Shown here piece after piece: positions 8,864-17,794 of a stretch of DNA of 64,000 nucleotides (position 1 is the first letter of the stretch; each line of letters opens with the position of its first letter). The position numbers and the translations under genes are program-made. The DNA is from Paucimonas sp. (GTDB lineage: Bacteria > Pseudomonadota > Gammaproteobacteria > Pseudomonadales > Pseudomonadaceae): contig JAIRVG010000021.1 in NCBI GenBank assembly GCA_031253995.1, positions 124,001-188,000 of the forward strand, in the 5' to 3' direction. The notes under the pieces are model-generated. The model made no database searches and was not told the DNA's origin. It saw only the letters and a program-made list of their open reading frames with translations.

Positions 8864-10447
8864 ATGAAGAGCAATCTGCCTGTTACCGGTCGAAATGTGG
8901 ATTACCCCGTGGATGCGAACATCCTCTCCACCACGGACCTGACGAGTGCCATCACCTACGCCAACGACGAGTTCATCAAGATCAGCGGATTCTCCCGGGA
9001 GGAGCTGATCGGCAGCGCGCACCATATCGTGCGCCATCCGGACATGCCAGAGGCGGCCTTCGAGCATATGTGGCAGACCCTGAAGAAGGGACGCTCGTGG
9101 ATGGGCCTGGTGAAGAACCGCTGCAAGAACGGCGACCACTACTGGGTCAGCGCCTTCGTCTCGCCGATCACCAGCCATGGCAAGACCGTGGAGTTCCAGT
9201 CGGTGCGGACCAAGCCGAGCCGCGCCCAGGTCGAGGCCGCCGAGCGTCATTACGCCGAGCTGCGCCGTGGCGAGCGCGGGCTGTGGGAGCGCCTGCCGGT
9301 GCTGGGCCTGGGCACGCGGCTGGGGCTCGGATTGGCTGGGGTGCTGGCGTTGGTGCTGGGCGGCAGTCGTTGGCTGTTGCCGGAAATTCCTTACCAGGGC
9401 GCGCTGGAGTGGCTGGCGGTCGCCGGCCTGGGGGGCTTGCTGATCCGCCATACCCTGGGCCCGCTGGAGCAGTTGAGCCGCCGTGCCCGCGATATCGGCG
9501 ACAACCCGCTGAGCCAGCGCCTGTATACGGGCCGGCGCGATACCGTGGGCCAGATCGAATTCGCCCTGCAGATGCTCGAAGCGCAGATCGGCGCGGTGGT
9601 CGGGCGCATCGGCGACACTTCCAAGCGCCTGGCCGGGCACACCGCCGACCTGGCCAGCCACCTGCAGCACAGCCACACCACCACGGTGGGCCAGCAGGGC
9701 GATGCCGACCAGGTCGCCGATGCCATCCACCGCATGGCGGCGCGGGTCGCCGAGGTCGCCAGCAGCGCCCAGCAGGCCTCGAAGGCGGCGGACCAGGCGG
9801 AAGGCGAGACCCAGGTCGGGCATCAACTGGTGGACCAGAGCCGCAGCACCATCCTGCAACTGGCCAATGCCCTGGCCGAGGCTACCCAGGTGGTCCACAC
9901 CCTGGAAAACCACAGCGAGGAAATCTCCGGAGTGCTGGAAGTTATCCACAGCATCGCCGAGCAGACCAACCTGCTGGCCCTCAATGCGGCGATCGAGGCG
10001 GCGCGGGCGGGGGATCATGGTCGTGGTTTTGCCGTGGTGGCGGATGAGGTGCGTGGCCTGGCCCAGCGCACGGCGCAGTCCACCGGCGAGATCCAGCGCA
10101 TGATCGCGGTGCTGCAGAGCGGCGCGCGGGATGCGGTGGTGGCGATGCAGCAGAGCAGCAACCACGCCGGCCACAGCGTCGAGCAGGCCCAGCACGCGAC
10201 CCAGGCGCTGCACGGCATCAGCCAGCGGGTCAACCAGATCAGCGAGATGAGCATGCAGATCGCGGCAGCGGTGGAGCAGCAGAGCCTGGTCAGCGAAGAC
10301 ATCAACCGCAACATCATCAGCATCCGCGAGGCCAGCGAGCAAAGCGTCAGCGCCGGCCAGCGCGGTCATTCCACTGCCAGCGACGTGGCCGGCCTCGCCG
10401 AAGACCTGCGCCGCCTGGCTGAAGAGTTCTGGTGCCGGCGCCAATAG
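8864..10447 (+). CDS. Aer-like PAS-domain methyl-accepting chemoreceptor
   Basis: This 527-residue protein has an N-terminal PAS domain (about residues 15-120, with [15 protein letters not shown] and a [15 protein letters not shown] block). It then has two short TM segments near residues 147-168 and 180-197 with almost no periplasmic loop, a HAMP-like linker, and a C-terminal signalling domain with the hairpin tip [18 protein letters not shown]. This is the plan of Aer aerotaxis receptors, which read redox state through a flavin in PAS and signal to CheA/CheW. Flavin binding is inferred. A promoter shared with the divergent pump operon is likely. A cheV gene lies 1.2 kb downstream on the other strand, which fits a chemotaxis neighbourhood. 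Confidence 0.88.
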   Translation: MKSNLPVTGRNVDYPVDANILSTTDLTSAITYANDEFIKISGFSREELIGSAHHIVRHPDMPEAAFEHMWQTLKKGRSWMGLVKNRCKNGDHYWVSAFVSPITSHGKTVEFQSVRTKPSRAQVEAAERHYAELRRGERGLWERLPVLGLGTRLGLGLAGVLALVLGGSRWLLPEIPYQGALEWLAVAGLGGLLIRHTLGPLEQLSRRARDIGDNPLSQRLYTGRRDTVGQIEFALQMLEAQIGAVVGRIGDTSKRLAGHTADLASHLQHSHTTTVGQQGDADQVADAIHRMAARVAEVASSAQQASKAADQAEGETQVGHQLVDQSRSTILQLANALAEATQVVHTLENHSEEISGVLEVIHSIAEQTNLLALNAAIEAARAGDHGRGFAVVADEVRGLAQRTAQSTGEIQRMIAVLQSGARDAVVAMQQSSNHAGHSVEQAQHATQALHGISQRVNQISEMSMQIAAAVEQQSLVSEDINRNIISIREASEQSVSAGQRGHSTASDVAGLAEDLRRLAEEFWCRRQ

Positions 10448-10456
10448 CGCGCCGGA

Positions 10457-11224
10457 TCAGAACCCGATGAAGCTGTAGTGCCCGGCGCTCGTGCCGGTGA
10501 CCCTGGCCCCTGCCGAGTCCAGCTTTCCGGCAAGGTCGCCATCCTCCACATGCAGAACCCACCCGGCGAGCTTCGCCGAAGGGTCGGCTGCCGTCTCCAC
10601 CATGGCTTGTCGCAGTGCCGCCGTGTCCGGCAGGTAAGCCGTGAAACCATTGCCCTTCAGTGCGCTGGTGTCGATGCCCAGGCGTTGGCAGATCAGGGCC
10701 TTGTCGCGGATATCGTCGCGATCGGCCTGGCGTGAGCGTTCGATGAGCTCCATCAGCCGAGGGTCCGCCACGCGTTCGCGATGGATCAGCGTCTCGCCGC
10801 TTTCCCAGGCTTCCGGCGGGCAGTCCTTGGCTTCCGGGCGCAGCGGGATATGCGGGTTGATCTCCATCGGATAGATGCGGCAGACCAGTGGCCGGCGCTC
10901 GTAGATCAGGCAGCGCAGCTCGGCATCGAGGTTGCGGCACGGGCCTGGGTTGAAGGCGGCGAAGGTGATGGCGACGAAAGCTTCGGTGTTGCCGCAGGGC
11001 ACCGCGCAGGAGCGCCGGCGGGCGTGGTCCTGCTGGGCGGCGGGCAGGCCCAGGCCGTTGGCGAGGAAGGCCTCGACCAGGACGATGACCTGGCCGCTGT
11101 CGTCGACCCACTGGCGGGCTTCGTCCAGGGTCAGCGGGACATGGTGGCCGGTGCAGCATTTGCCGCAGCCGGTGCAGTTGAAGTGGATGTCGGTGGCGCT
11201 GTTCACGGTTTGCCTGGGGTCCAT
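10457..11224 (-). CDS. YkgJ-family cysteine-cluster protein
   Basis: This protein of about 255 residues has the N-terminal cluster CTGCGKCCTGHH, followed by further Cys at RRRSCAVPCG, LRCLIYERRPLVCRIYPMEI and KDCPPE. Together these make the eight-or-so cysteine set of the YkgJ/DUF putative zinc- or iron-binding family. The biochemical role of the family is not established. I favour ATG 11224 (MDPRQTVNS), which overlaps the upstream small gene by 22 bp; a longer frame to 11266 would run further into it. The two genes are probably co-transcribed. Confidence 0.75.
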   Translation of the reverse strand: MDPRQTVNSATDIHFNCTGCGKCCTGHHVPLTLDEARQWVDDSGQVIVLVEAFLANGLGLPAAQQDHARRRSCAVPCGNTEAFVAITFAAFNPGPCRNLDAELRCLIYERRPLVCRIYPMEINPHIPLRPEAKDCPPEAWESGETLIHRERVADPRLMELIERSRQADRDDIRDKALICQRLGIDTSALKGNGFTAYLPDTAALRQAMVETAADPSAKLAGWVLHVEDGDLAGKLDSAGARVTGTSAGHYSFIGF

Positions 11225-11505
11225 TCGGTGACGTAGGCGGTCTTCTTGCGCCGGTCGTAGAGGCACAGTTCGCTGCCCTTGCGGTTGTTCATGTGCTTTT
11301 GCGGATAGCGGCCTTGCAGGAGCAGGGCGGAGTAGCCGCTGCGGTCGTCGAATTCGGCGCTCTTGCCCAGGGCGCGGACGTCCTTGAGCTGGCTGGCGGC
11401 GGTGCAGGCCTTGAGCAGTTGCTTGTCGTGCTCGGCCCAGGCCTGGTCGCTGGAGGCGTGGGCGAGAGGGGCGAGCAGAAGCAGGCTGAGGATGGGCGCT
11501 TTCAT
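11203..11505 (-). CDS. Small secreted hypothetical protein
   Basis: This 100-residue protein has a signal peptide (MKAPILSLLLLAPLAHA) and a mature part with two cysteines (KACTAA and SELCLYD) that could form a disulfide. The mature protein is polar and ends in VTEWTPGKP. The start at 11505 is the first Met of a good signal peptide; the frame upstream runs into a REP element. It overlaps the downstream cysteine-cluster gene. I do not recognise a function. A periplasmic location is inferred from the signal peptide. Confidence 0.6.
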   Translation of the reverse strand: MKAPILSLLLLAPLAHASSDQAWAEHDKQLLKACTAASQLKDVRALGKSAEFDDRSGYSALLLQGRYPQKHMNNRKGSELCLYDRRKKTAYVTEWTPGKP

Positions 11506-11570
11506 GAGGGAAGTGGCTCCTCTGGGGCTGAGTGCCGGAGTATGCCTGATCTTCCTTGTGTTGTTCTTTC

Positions 11571-11652
11571 GGGCCTCATCGCTGGCAAGCCAGCTCCCAC
11601 AGGTTGGGTGCATGCAGTACCTGTGGGAGCTGGCTTGCCAGCGATGAGGCCC
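11571..11652. repeat. REP palindrome (REPIN-like), copy 2
   Basis: This has inverted arms of 34 bp (11571-11604 and 11619-11652) with a 14-base loop and the same core as the copies at 2238, 38725 and 45763. It lies between the 3' end of cheV and the 5' end of the small secreted-protein gene. Confidence 0.9.
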
Positions 11653-11666
11653 TCAGCAGCAATCCA

Positions 11667-12566
11667 TTATCTCTCGGTAAAGGCTACGGTCCGCGCCGCG
11701 ACGATCAGGCAGTCGGTCAGCTCCGGCGAGGAAAACTTGGTCAACACCGCATTCGCCCCCGCCGCCTTGGCCTTCTCGCTGTTCATCGCGCTGTCCAGCG
11801 AGGTGTGCAGCAGCACATAGAGATGCTGGAAATCCGGCGTTTCGCGCAGGGTCCGGGTGAACGAATAACCATCCATCTCCGACATCTCGATATCCGAGAC
11901 CACCACGTCGATCTCCTGATCCGTGCCCTGCAGTTCCAGCAACACGCCGATGGCATCCTTGGCGCTGCGCGCCGTGTGGCACTCCAGGCCGAGGCCGCGC
12001 AGGGTGTAGATCGACTGCTGCAGCGCAACCTGGCTGTCATCCACCACCAGTATGTTGGTCGCCTTCAGGATGGTCGCGTCCTCGTCGCTGAGCTGCGACG
12101 GTGCGTCCTCGTGATGCACCGGGGCGATGGTGTGGATGACCTTTTCGATATCCAGCACCTGCACCAGGGTGTCGTCGATGCGGGTCACGCCGGTGATGAA
12201 GGATTTGTCCCCCGAACCATAGGGCGGTGGACGGATGTCGGTGCTCAGGCAGTGGACGATGCGGCTCACCGCCTGGACATGCAGGCCCTGCTTGGAACGG
12301 CTGATATCGGTGACGATCAGGCAGCCGCCGTTGGGATCGGCCAGCGGCCGCTCGCCGATGGCGCGGGACAGGTCGATCACCGGCAGCGAATGGCCGCGCA
12401 GGGTCGCCACGCCTTTGACGTGAGGATGGGCCTCGGGCAGGCGGGTCAAGGGCGGGCAGGCAATGATCTCGCTGACCTTGAGCAGGTTGATCGCCATCAG
12501 CTTGCCGCTGCGCAGGGTGAACAGCAGCAGCGACAGCGAGTCCGCGCGGGCTTTTTGCGAGAACAT
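11667..12566 (-). CDS. cheV: Chemotaxis coupling/response protein CheV
   Basis: This 299-residue cytoplasmic protein has an N-terminal CheW-like domain (about residues 10-160) followed by a receiver domain (about 170-295) with NILVVDDSQ, phospho-acceptor Asp in VVVSDIEMSEMDG and Lys in LTKFSS. CheV proteins couple chemoreceptors to CheA and tune adaptation by phosphorylation of the receiver. It stands as a single gene, downstream (antisense) of the Aer-like receptor. Length and order match the family. Confidence 0.93.
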   Translation of the reverse strand: MFSQKARADSLSLLLFTLRSGKLMAINLLKVSEIIACPPLTRLPEAHPHVKGVATLRGHSLPVIDLSRAIGERPLADPNGGCLIVTDISRSKQGLHVQAVSRIVHCLSTDIRPPPYGSGDKSFITGVTRIDDTLVQVLDIEKVIHTIAPVHHEDAPSQLSDEDATILKATNILVVDDSQVALQQSIYTLRGLGLECHTARSAKDAIGVLLELQGTDQEIDVVVSDIEMSEMDGYSFTRTLRETPDFQHLYVLLHTSLDSAMNSEKAKAAGANAVLTKFSSPELTDCLIVAARTVAFTER

Positions 12567-12647
12567 AGAAACCTTCGTGATGATGAATTTCAGGGGCTGG
12601 TGCCGGGTTATCGACCCGACCGCTCAGCGCTTTAGCATATCCGTAAT

Positions 12648-14174
12648 TCAGCGCAGGCCAAGTCGGCGTGCCAGGCGCGCGAGGTTGGCCCGGTCCAGTC
12701 CCAGCTCGCGGGCGGCGCTGGCCCAGTTTCCTTGGTGCCGCTCCAGGCACTGGCCGATCAACTGGCGCTGGTAGTGATCGAGGGTCTGGCGCAGGTCGCC
12801 GCTGGCTTCCGGCAGCGGGAGCAGGGTGGTCGCGGCAGGTGTCGGGGTCGCCACGCCCGGCAGGTCCAGGTCGCTGCCGTCGAGGGTGAGGATTCGCGGC
12901 CGGTCCTGGTGCTGGCCGAGGGCCTTGAGCGCCGAGCGGCCGATCAGGTGTTCCAGTTCGCGGACGTTGCCCGGCCAGTTGTAGGCCAGCAGCGCGGCCT
13001 GGGCCTCGGGGCTCAGGCGCAGGCTGTTGAGGCCCATGCGCGAGCGGTTCTGTTCGAGGAAGTAGCCGGCCAGCAGCAACACGTCGCGACCGCGCTCGCG
13101 CAGGGCCGGCACCGGCAGCGGGTAGACGCTGAGGCGGTGGTAGAAGTCGGCGCGGTAGCGGCCCGCTCGGACTTCCTCGGCCAGGTCGCGGTTGGTGGCG
13201 GCGATCAGGCGCACATCGACGCGGTGCTCCTGGTCCGAGCCGAGGCGCTGCAACTGGCCGCTCTGCAACACCCGCAGCAGCTTGGCCTGGACCACCAGGG
13301 ATAGTTCGCCTACCTCATCGAGGAACAATGTGCCGCCGTTGGCCAGTTCGAACTTGCCACGGCGCTCGCCCACCGCGCCGGTGAAGGCGCCACGGACATG
13401 GCCGAACAGCTCGCTTTCCACCAGGGTGTCGGGCAGGGCCGCGCAGTTGAGGCTGATCAGCGGCTTGTCGGCCCGCGCCGAGGCCTGGTGGATGGCCTGG
13501 GCCACCAGCTCCTTGCCGACCCCGGTTTCCCCGGTGATCAGCACCGTCAGGTCGCTGCCGCCCACCAGGCGGATTTCTTCCAGCAGGCGCTTGTGCGCCT
13601 TGCTCTGGCCGATCAGTTCCTTGTGCTGTTGATCGCTGGCCTGGCGGTAGACCTCGGCGCGCAGGGTCAGGCCCTCGATGCGCTGGGCCACGTTGACCGT
13701 GGCGGCGGCGAGGCTGGCGAAGGCTTGCAGGGAATCCAGCTCGACCTGCTGAAAGCTGCCCGGGGTGAGCGCGTCGAGGGTGATCAGGCCCCAGGGGCGT
13801 TCATCGACGAACAACGGGCAGCCCATGCAGTCGTGGACTTCCAGGTGCTGGTGCAGGCCTTCGACCAGGCCGTCGTAGGGATCGGGCAGCTCGCTGTCGC
13901 TGGCGAAGCGGGTCGGTTCGCTGCGGCTGAGCAGGGCGGCGAAGCGCGGGTGCTCGCTGACCCGGAAGCGCCGGCCCAGGGTGTCGGCGCTGAGCCCATC
14001 CACCGCCAGCGGCACCAGCCACTCGCTGTCCAGGCGCAGCAAGGCGGCGGCGTCGCAGGGCAGCAGGGTGCGCATGGCTTCGAGCAGGCGCCGGTAGCGC
14101 TCGTGCTCGGGCAGCTCGCGGGACAGGTCGCTGACCAGGGGCAGCAGGGCGGTGAGCAGGGATTTTGCGGTCAT
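12648..14174 (-). CDS. norR: Nitric-oxide-responsive sigma54 activator NorR (FhpR)
   Basis: This 508-residue sigma54-dependent activator has an N-terminal GAF domain (about 20-170) that in NorR holds a non-haem iron and senses NO. The AAA+ domain (about 190-420) has Walker A GETGVGKE, the sigma54-contact loop GAFTGA and Walker B TLFLDEVGEL. A C-terminal Fis-type HTH reads NWASAARELGLDRANLARL. It is divergent from hmp, as in P. aeruginosa fhpR-fhp. Three GT-N7-AC boxes lie between the genes and one overlaps its own start codon, so autorepression is plausible. Confidence 0.93.
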   Translation of the reverse strand: MTAKSLLTALLPLVSDLSRELPEHERYRRLLEAMRTLLPCDAAALLRLDSEWLVPLAVDGLSADTLGRRFRVSEHPRFAALLSRSEPTRFASDSELPDPYDGLVEGLHQHLEVHDCMGCPLFVDERPWGLITLDALTPGSFQQVELDSLQAFASLAAATVNVAQRIEGLTLRAEVYRQASDQQHKELIGQSKAHKRLLEEIRLVGGSDLTVLITGETGVGKELVAQAIHQASARADKPLISLNCAALPDTLVESELFGHVRGAFTGAVGERRGKFELANGGTLFLDEVGELSLVVQAKLLRVLQSGQLQRLGSDQEHRVDVRLIAATNRDLAEEVRAGRYRADFYHRLSVYPLPVPALRERGRDVLLLAGYFLEQNRSRMGLNSLRLSPEAQAALLAYNWPGNVRELEHLIGRSALKALGQHQDRPRILTLDGSDLDLPGVATPTPAATTLLPLPEASGDLRQTLDHYQRQLIGQCLERHQGNWASAARELGLDRANLARLARRLGLR

Positions 14175-14225
14175 AATGACTCCTGTTGGTCTTTATGACT
14201 CTAGCAGCTTATGGGTCAAATTGAC
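14170..14225 (+). promoter_or_regulatory. Three NorR enhancer boxes (GT-N7-AC)
   Basis: GTCATAATGAC (14170-14180), GTCTTTATGAC (14189-14199) and GTCAAATTGAC (14215-14225) each fit the NorR core GT-N7-AC. They lie upstream of a candidate sigma54 promoter for hmp. NorR hexamers are known to use three such sites at E. coli norVW. The first box covers the norR ATG. Confidence 0.8.
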
Positions 14226-14266
14226 TCTTTATGGTTTCAACTGCCTGATTTTGCTGGGTTTGAATC

Positions 14267-14283
14267 TTGGCACGGATCCTGAA
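14267..14283 (+). promoter_or_regulatory. Candidate sigma54 promoter of hmp
   Basis: TTGGCACG at 14267-14274 matches the -24 element well, and CTGAA at 14279-14283 is a degenerate -12 element at the correct spacing (ten bases between GG and the -12 dinucleotide). Transcription would begin near 14294, about 40 bases before the ATG. The -12 half is weak, so the call depends on the adjacent NorR boxes. Confidence 0.55.
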
Positions 14284-14333
14284 ATGGCTTGGGCAGTGTT
14301 TAAACAGAAGCCGATAGGCTCAGGAGTCGTTTC

Positions 14334-15515
14334 ATGTTGACCGCCGAAGACCGTGCAATCATCAAGGCCACCGTTCCGCTGCTGGAAAGCGGTGGTGAGG
14401 CCCTGACCACCCATTTCTACAAGATGATGCTCAGCGAGTACCCGGAAGTACGTCCGCTGTTCAACCAGGCCCACCAGGCCAGCGGCGACCAGCCCCGTGC
14501 CCTGGCCAACGGCGTGCTGATGTACGCCCGGCATATCGACCAGCTGGAGCAACTGGGCGGCCTGGTCGGCCAGATCGTCAACAAGCATGTGGCCCTGCAG
14601 ATCCTGCCGGAGCATTACCCGATCGTCGGCAGCTGCCTGCTGCGTGCCATCGAGGAAGTGCTCGGCAGCGAGATCGCCACCCCTGAAGTGCTGAAAGCCT
14701 GGGGCGCGGCCTACGGTCAGCTGGCCGATATCCTGATCGGCGCCGAGGAAGGCCTGTACAAGGAGAAGGAGTTGGCCGCCGGTGGCTGGCGCGGTGCGCG
14801 GGCCTTCACCCTGGTGGAGCGAGTGGAGGAGAGCGCCGAGATCCTGTCCTTGTGGTTTGCCCCGGTGGATGGCAAGCCGGTGCTGGTGGCCGAGCCGGGC
14901 CAGTACATCGGCCTGCAGCTGGTGATCGATGGCGTGGAGCAGCGTCGCAACTATTCGCTGTCGACCCTGGGTGACGGGCGCCTGTACCGCATCAGCGTCA
15001 AGCGCGAGGCCGAAGGCAAGGTCTCCAACTACCTGCATGACCAGCTCAAGGTCGGCGACAGCATCAACCTGTTCCCGCCGGCCGGTGATTTCACCCTGGC
15101 CGCCAGCGACAAGCCGCTGGTGCTGATCAGCGGCGGCGTGGGCATCACCCCGACCCTGGCGATGCTCGATGCGGCGCTGGAAAGCGGGCGCCAGATCCAC
15201 TTCATCCACTGCGCGCGCAACGGTGCGGTACATGCGTTCCGCGAGCACGTGGATGCCCTGGCCGCGCGCAATCCGCAGTTGAAGCGCTTCTATTGCTATG
15301 ACGCGGATGACGGCGTGAGCCTGCCGGGGGATGCGATCGGGCAACTGAGCCAGGCGCAACTGGACCAGTGGCTGCCGCAGGAGCGGGACCTGGATGCCTA
15401 CTTCCTTGGTCCCAAGGGCTTCATGGCGGCGATCAAGCGCCACCTGAAGGCGCTGCGGGTGCCGGAAGGGCAGAGCCGCTATGAGTTCTTCGGGCCGGCT
15501 GCTGCCCTGGAGTAA
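14334..15515 (+). CDS. hmp: Flavohemoprotein, nitric oxide dioxygenase
   Basis: This 393-residue cytoplasmic enzyme turns NO plus O2 into nitrate using NAD(P)H. It has an N-terminal globin domain (about 1-138) with the proximal His in NKHVALQILPEHY. An FAD-binding barrel follows with RNYSLS, then an NAD-binding domain with SGGVGITPTLAML and a C-terminal EFFGP motif. The length is that of the family. GGAG lies seven bases before the ATG. Expression is probably driven by NorR and sigma54 from the intergenic region. It is called fhp in P. aeruginosa. Confidence 0.95.
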   Translation: MLTAEDRAIIKATVPLLESGGEALTTHFYKMMLSEYPEVRPLFNQAHQASGDQPRALANGVLMYARHIDQLEQLGGLVGQIVNKHVALQILPEHYPIVGSCLLRAIEEVLGSEIATPEVLKAWGAAYGQLADILIGAEEGLYKEKELAAGGWRGARAFTLVERVEESAEILSLWFAPVDGKPVLVAEPGQYIGLQLVIDGVEQRRNYSLSTLGDGRLYRISVKREAEGKVSNYLHDQLKVGDSINLFPPAGDFTLAASDKPLVLISGGVGITPTLAMLDAALESGRQIHFIHCARNGAVHAFREHVDALAARNPQLKRFYCYDADDGVSLPGDAIGQLSQAQLDQWLPQERDLDAYFLGPKGFMAAIKRHLKALRVPEGQSRYEFFGPAAALE

Positions 15516-15540
15516 CCCTCGACAGCAGGACCACCACAGC

Positions 15541-15578
15541 CCCTGTGGGAGCGGGTAAAGCCGTTCCCACAGGGTTTT
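15541..15578 (+). terminator. Rho-independent terminator of hmp
   Basis: CCCTGTGGGA and TCCCACAGGG flank an inner CGG/CCG stem with a short loop, followed by TTTT. It is 25 bp after the hmp stop. Confidence 0.85.
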
Positions 15579-15766
15579 GCGTCGTCTCCTACATCATTAA
15601 TCCGTCTTTAATCTCCCTCCGCTTCACTTCCTCTCCGCGCCTGCCTCTTTTCACGCGGACTTCACTTCTGTTTCATGGTCTGCCTGTAGACTTTCCGGCG
15701 GCGCGCGGTCATCTTGTGCGCCCCGCGAATTCCGCGCGGCCGAACCACTGAGTGAAGGGAATGCCA

Positions 15767-16273
15767 ATGAACGAGCAATCGCAGCGCCTGAATCGCGAAC
15801 GGCGCTTCCTGGTCCTTTTGGGTGTCATCTGCCTGGCGCTGATCGGCGGCGCGCTGTACATGCAGATCGTCCTCGGCGAGGCACCGTGCCCGCTGTGCAT
15901 CCTGCAACGCTATGCCCTGCTGCTGATCGCCCTGTTCGCCTTCATCGGCGCGGCCATGCCCGGCAAGCGCAGCCTGACCCTCTTCGAGGTACTGGTGGTG
16001 CTCAGCGCCTTGGGCGGCGTCGCCGCCGCCGGCAACCACGCCTATATCCTCGCCAATCCGTCCGTCAGTTGCGGCATCGATACCCTGCAACCGATCGTCG
16101 ACGGACTTCCGCTGGCCTCGGTGCTGCCGCTGGTGTTCCAGGTCGACGGCTTCTGCTCCACGCCATACCCTCCTGTATTGGGACTTTCCCTTGCACAATG
16201 GGCACTTGTAGCCTTTGTCCTGACCGCCGTGCTGGTACCGCTGGGCATCTGGCGCAACCGTCGCCAGGGTTAG
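15767..16273 (+). CDS. dsbB: Disulfide bond formation protein B
   Basis: This 168-residue inner-membrane quinone reductase re-oxidises DsbA and passes electrons to the respiratory chain. Four TM helices are visible. The first periplasmic loop carries the CPLC pair (APCPLCILQR) and the second carries Cys in VSCGI and in GFCSTP, so both redox pairs are present. ATG 15767 (MNEQSQ) has AGGGA six bases upstream; an ATG two codons earlier and a GTG at 15752 are less well placed. Its position upstream of the quinol-oxidase operon makes sense, since DsbB feeds ubiquinone. Confidence 0.92.
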   Translation: MNEQSQRLNRERRFLVLLGVICLALIGGALYMQIVLGEAPCPLCILQRYALLLIALFAFIGAAMPGKRSLTLFEVLVVLSALGGVAAAGNHAYILANPSVSCGIDTLQPIVDGLPLASVLPLVFQVDGFCSTPYPPVLGLSLAQWALVAFVLTAVLVPLGIWRNRRQG

Positions 16274-16455
16274 ACAAAAGTACTGTTTTGACGCAAGTCC
16301 CTTGTGCGGCGAGATTTCCCACAATGCCCACAGGGCAATTGACTTGCGTCAACCCCTAGCCCTTGTGGGACGGGCGTTTCAGAGCTATTGGGGCGGGTGC
16401 GACAAACTGTCGCGAAACTGATTTTTCGGGTCGGATTATTACACTTCCTGTAAAA

Positions 16456-16481
16456 GACTGTTGCTCAATAAGTCATAGTCA
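16456..16481. promoter_or_regulatory. 26-bp imperfect palindrome, second copy
   Basis: This matches 2176-2201 at 23 of 26 positions, in the same orientation. Read on the minus strand it starts with TTGACTAT, a possible -35-like hexamer, so it could be an operator or a promoter part. The binding factor is unknown. Confidence 0.4.
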
Positions 16482-16548
16482 AGGGGGGGCGACCTATCTA
16501 CAATCGCCCCCAATTTCCGTTCGGCACTGCTTGCTAAGTCGCAGTTTC

Positions 16549-16568
16549 AAAGGCCCCGAGGCCTTTTT
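16549..16568 (+). terminator. Intrinsic terminator upstream of cyoA
   Basis: AAAGGCC (16549-16555) and GGCCTTT (16560-16566) form a 7-bp stem with loop CCGA, followed by TT. It lies about 270 bp before the cyoA ATG and well after the dsbB stop. It may end dsbB read-through, a small RNA, or an attenuated cyo leader. Confidence 0.6.
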
Positions 16569-16834
16569 CGCTGACTTCGACGAGCATCGCCCGCGGCGAT
16601 GCCGGGCTGACTCCCCTCCGTGATTTTCCGCACCAAATGGACTTGGTCTGAAATACAGGCCTGTTGCCCACAGAAGTCAGAACAATAACCACGTACCACC
16701 CAAGGTTTATGCCGAGCAGCGTCGCTCCTCAAGGTATGACCTTATTCGCCCGTAAATGCTGACACCAGGCAGGAAGAAGTGTTGGCGACCAAAACACAAA
16801 TTGCATTGAAGCAAGCTGATCTAGAGGTCGTGAG

Positions 16835-17791
16835 ATGAGTAAAAAGCGTTACCCCAGACTGTTTGGCATTCTGCCCTTTTTAGGCATGCTTTTACTCAGT
16901 GGGTGCAACTGGACCCTGCTCGACCCGAAAGGTCAGGTCGGCATTGAGCAAAAGAACCTGATCCTGATCGCCTTCGGCCTCATGCTGCTGGTGGTCGTCC
17001 CGGTCATCTGCATGACCCTGGCGTTCGCCTGGAAGTACCGTGCTTCCAACAAGGCTGCCAAGTACACCCCGGACTGGTCGCACTCGACCAAGATCGAAGT
17101 GGCGATCTGGACCATCCCGGTCCTGATCATCATCGCCCTGGGCGTCGTCACCTACAAAACCACCCATGAGCTGGATCCGTATCGTCCACTGGTTTCCGAC
17201 GTGAAGCCGGTGCAGATCGACGTGGTCGCCCTGGACTGGAAATGGCTGTTCATCTACCCGGAACAAGGCATCGCCACCGTCAACAAGATCGTCTTCCCGG
17301 CCAACACCCCGGTGAACTTCCGCGTGACCTCCGACGCGGTGATGAACTCGTTCTTCATCCCGGCGCTGGGCGGCCAGATCTACGCGATGGCGGGCATGAC
17401 CACCAAGCTGCACCTGATCGCCAACGAGAATGGCGAGTTCGACGGTATCTCGGCGAACTACAGCGGTGCTGGCTTCACCGGCATGAAGTTCAAGGCAGTC
17501 GCTACCTCCCAGGCCGATTTCGAGGCGTGGGTGAACGAAGTCAAGCAATCGCCAAAGCAGCTGGACAAGGCTGAATACGAGGCGTTGGCCAAGGCGAGCG
17601 AAAACAACCCGGTCACGCTGTACAGCGTGGCGCCGGCCGACCAGTTCCAGACCATCGTCGACAAGTACGAAGGCATGAACCGCGGCAAGCCGGTGGTACA
17701 CGAGAAGGCCGAGCACAAAGAAGCAGCGGCCACCACCGGTACCGAAGGGATGGACGTGAGTATGCATTCAGCTGCTGGGGCAGAGGAGTAA
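16835..17791 (+). CDS. cyoA: Cytochrome bo3 quinol oxidase subunit II
   Basis: This 318-residue subunit of the proton-pumping ubiquinol oxidase is anchored in the inner membrane. A lipoprotein signal with lipobox LLSGC puts the lipidated Cys at residue 24. Two TM helices follow (about 45-65 and 90-110), then a periplasmic cupredoxin-like domain that, as expected for quinol oxidases, lacks the CuA ligands. GAGG precedes the ATG. It is first in the tight cyoABCDE operon. In P. putida this operon responds to oxygen, ANR and Crc (family knowledge). Confidence 0.95.
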   Translation: MSKKRYPRLFGILPFLGMLLLSGCNWTLLDPKGQVGIEQKNLILIAFGLMLLVVVPVICMTLAFAWKYRASNKAAKYTPDWSHSTKIEVAIWTIPVLIIIALGVVTYKTTHELDPYRPLVSDVKPVQIDVVALDWKWLFIYPEQGIATVNKIVFPANTPVNFRVTSDAVMNSFFIPALGGQIYAMAGMTTKLHLIANENGEFDGISANYSGAGFTGMKFKAVATSQADFEAWVNEVKQSPKQLDKAEYEALAKASENNPVTLYSVAPADQFQTIVDKYEGMNRGKPVVHEKAEHKEAAATTGTEGMDVSMHSAAGAEE

Positions 17792-17794
17792 GAG

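Larger units (their letters stand above)
16274..16834 (+). other. Long structured dsbB-cyoA intergenic region
   Basis: No gene is supported in these 561 bases. It holds a perfect 12-bp inverted repeat (TTGACGCAAGTC at 16288-16299, GACTTGCGTCAA at 16341-16352). The right arm region reads TTGAC-N4-GTCAA, a near match to an ANR/FNR box. It also holds the 26-bp motif shared with 2176-2201, an 8-bp GC hairpin (16485-16492/16504-16511) and an intrinsic terminator at 16549-16568. cyoA must be transcribed from a promoter within or downstream of these, or its long leader is subject to attenuation. Confidence 0.5.
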
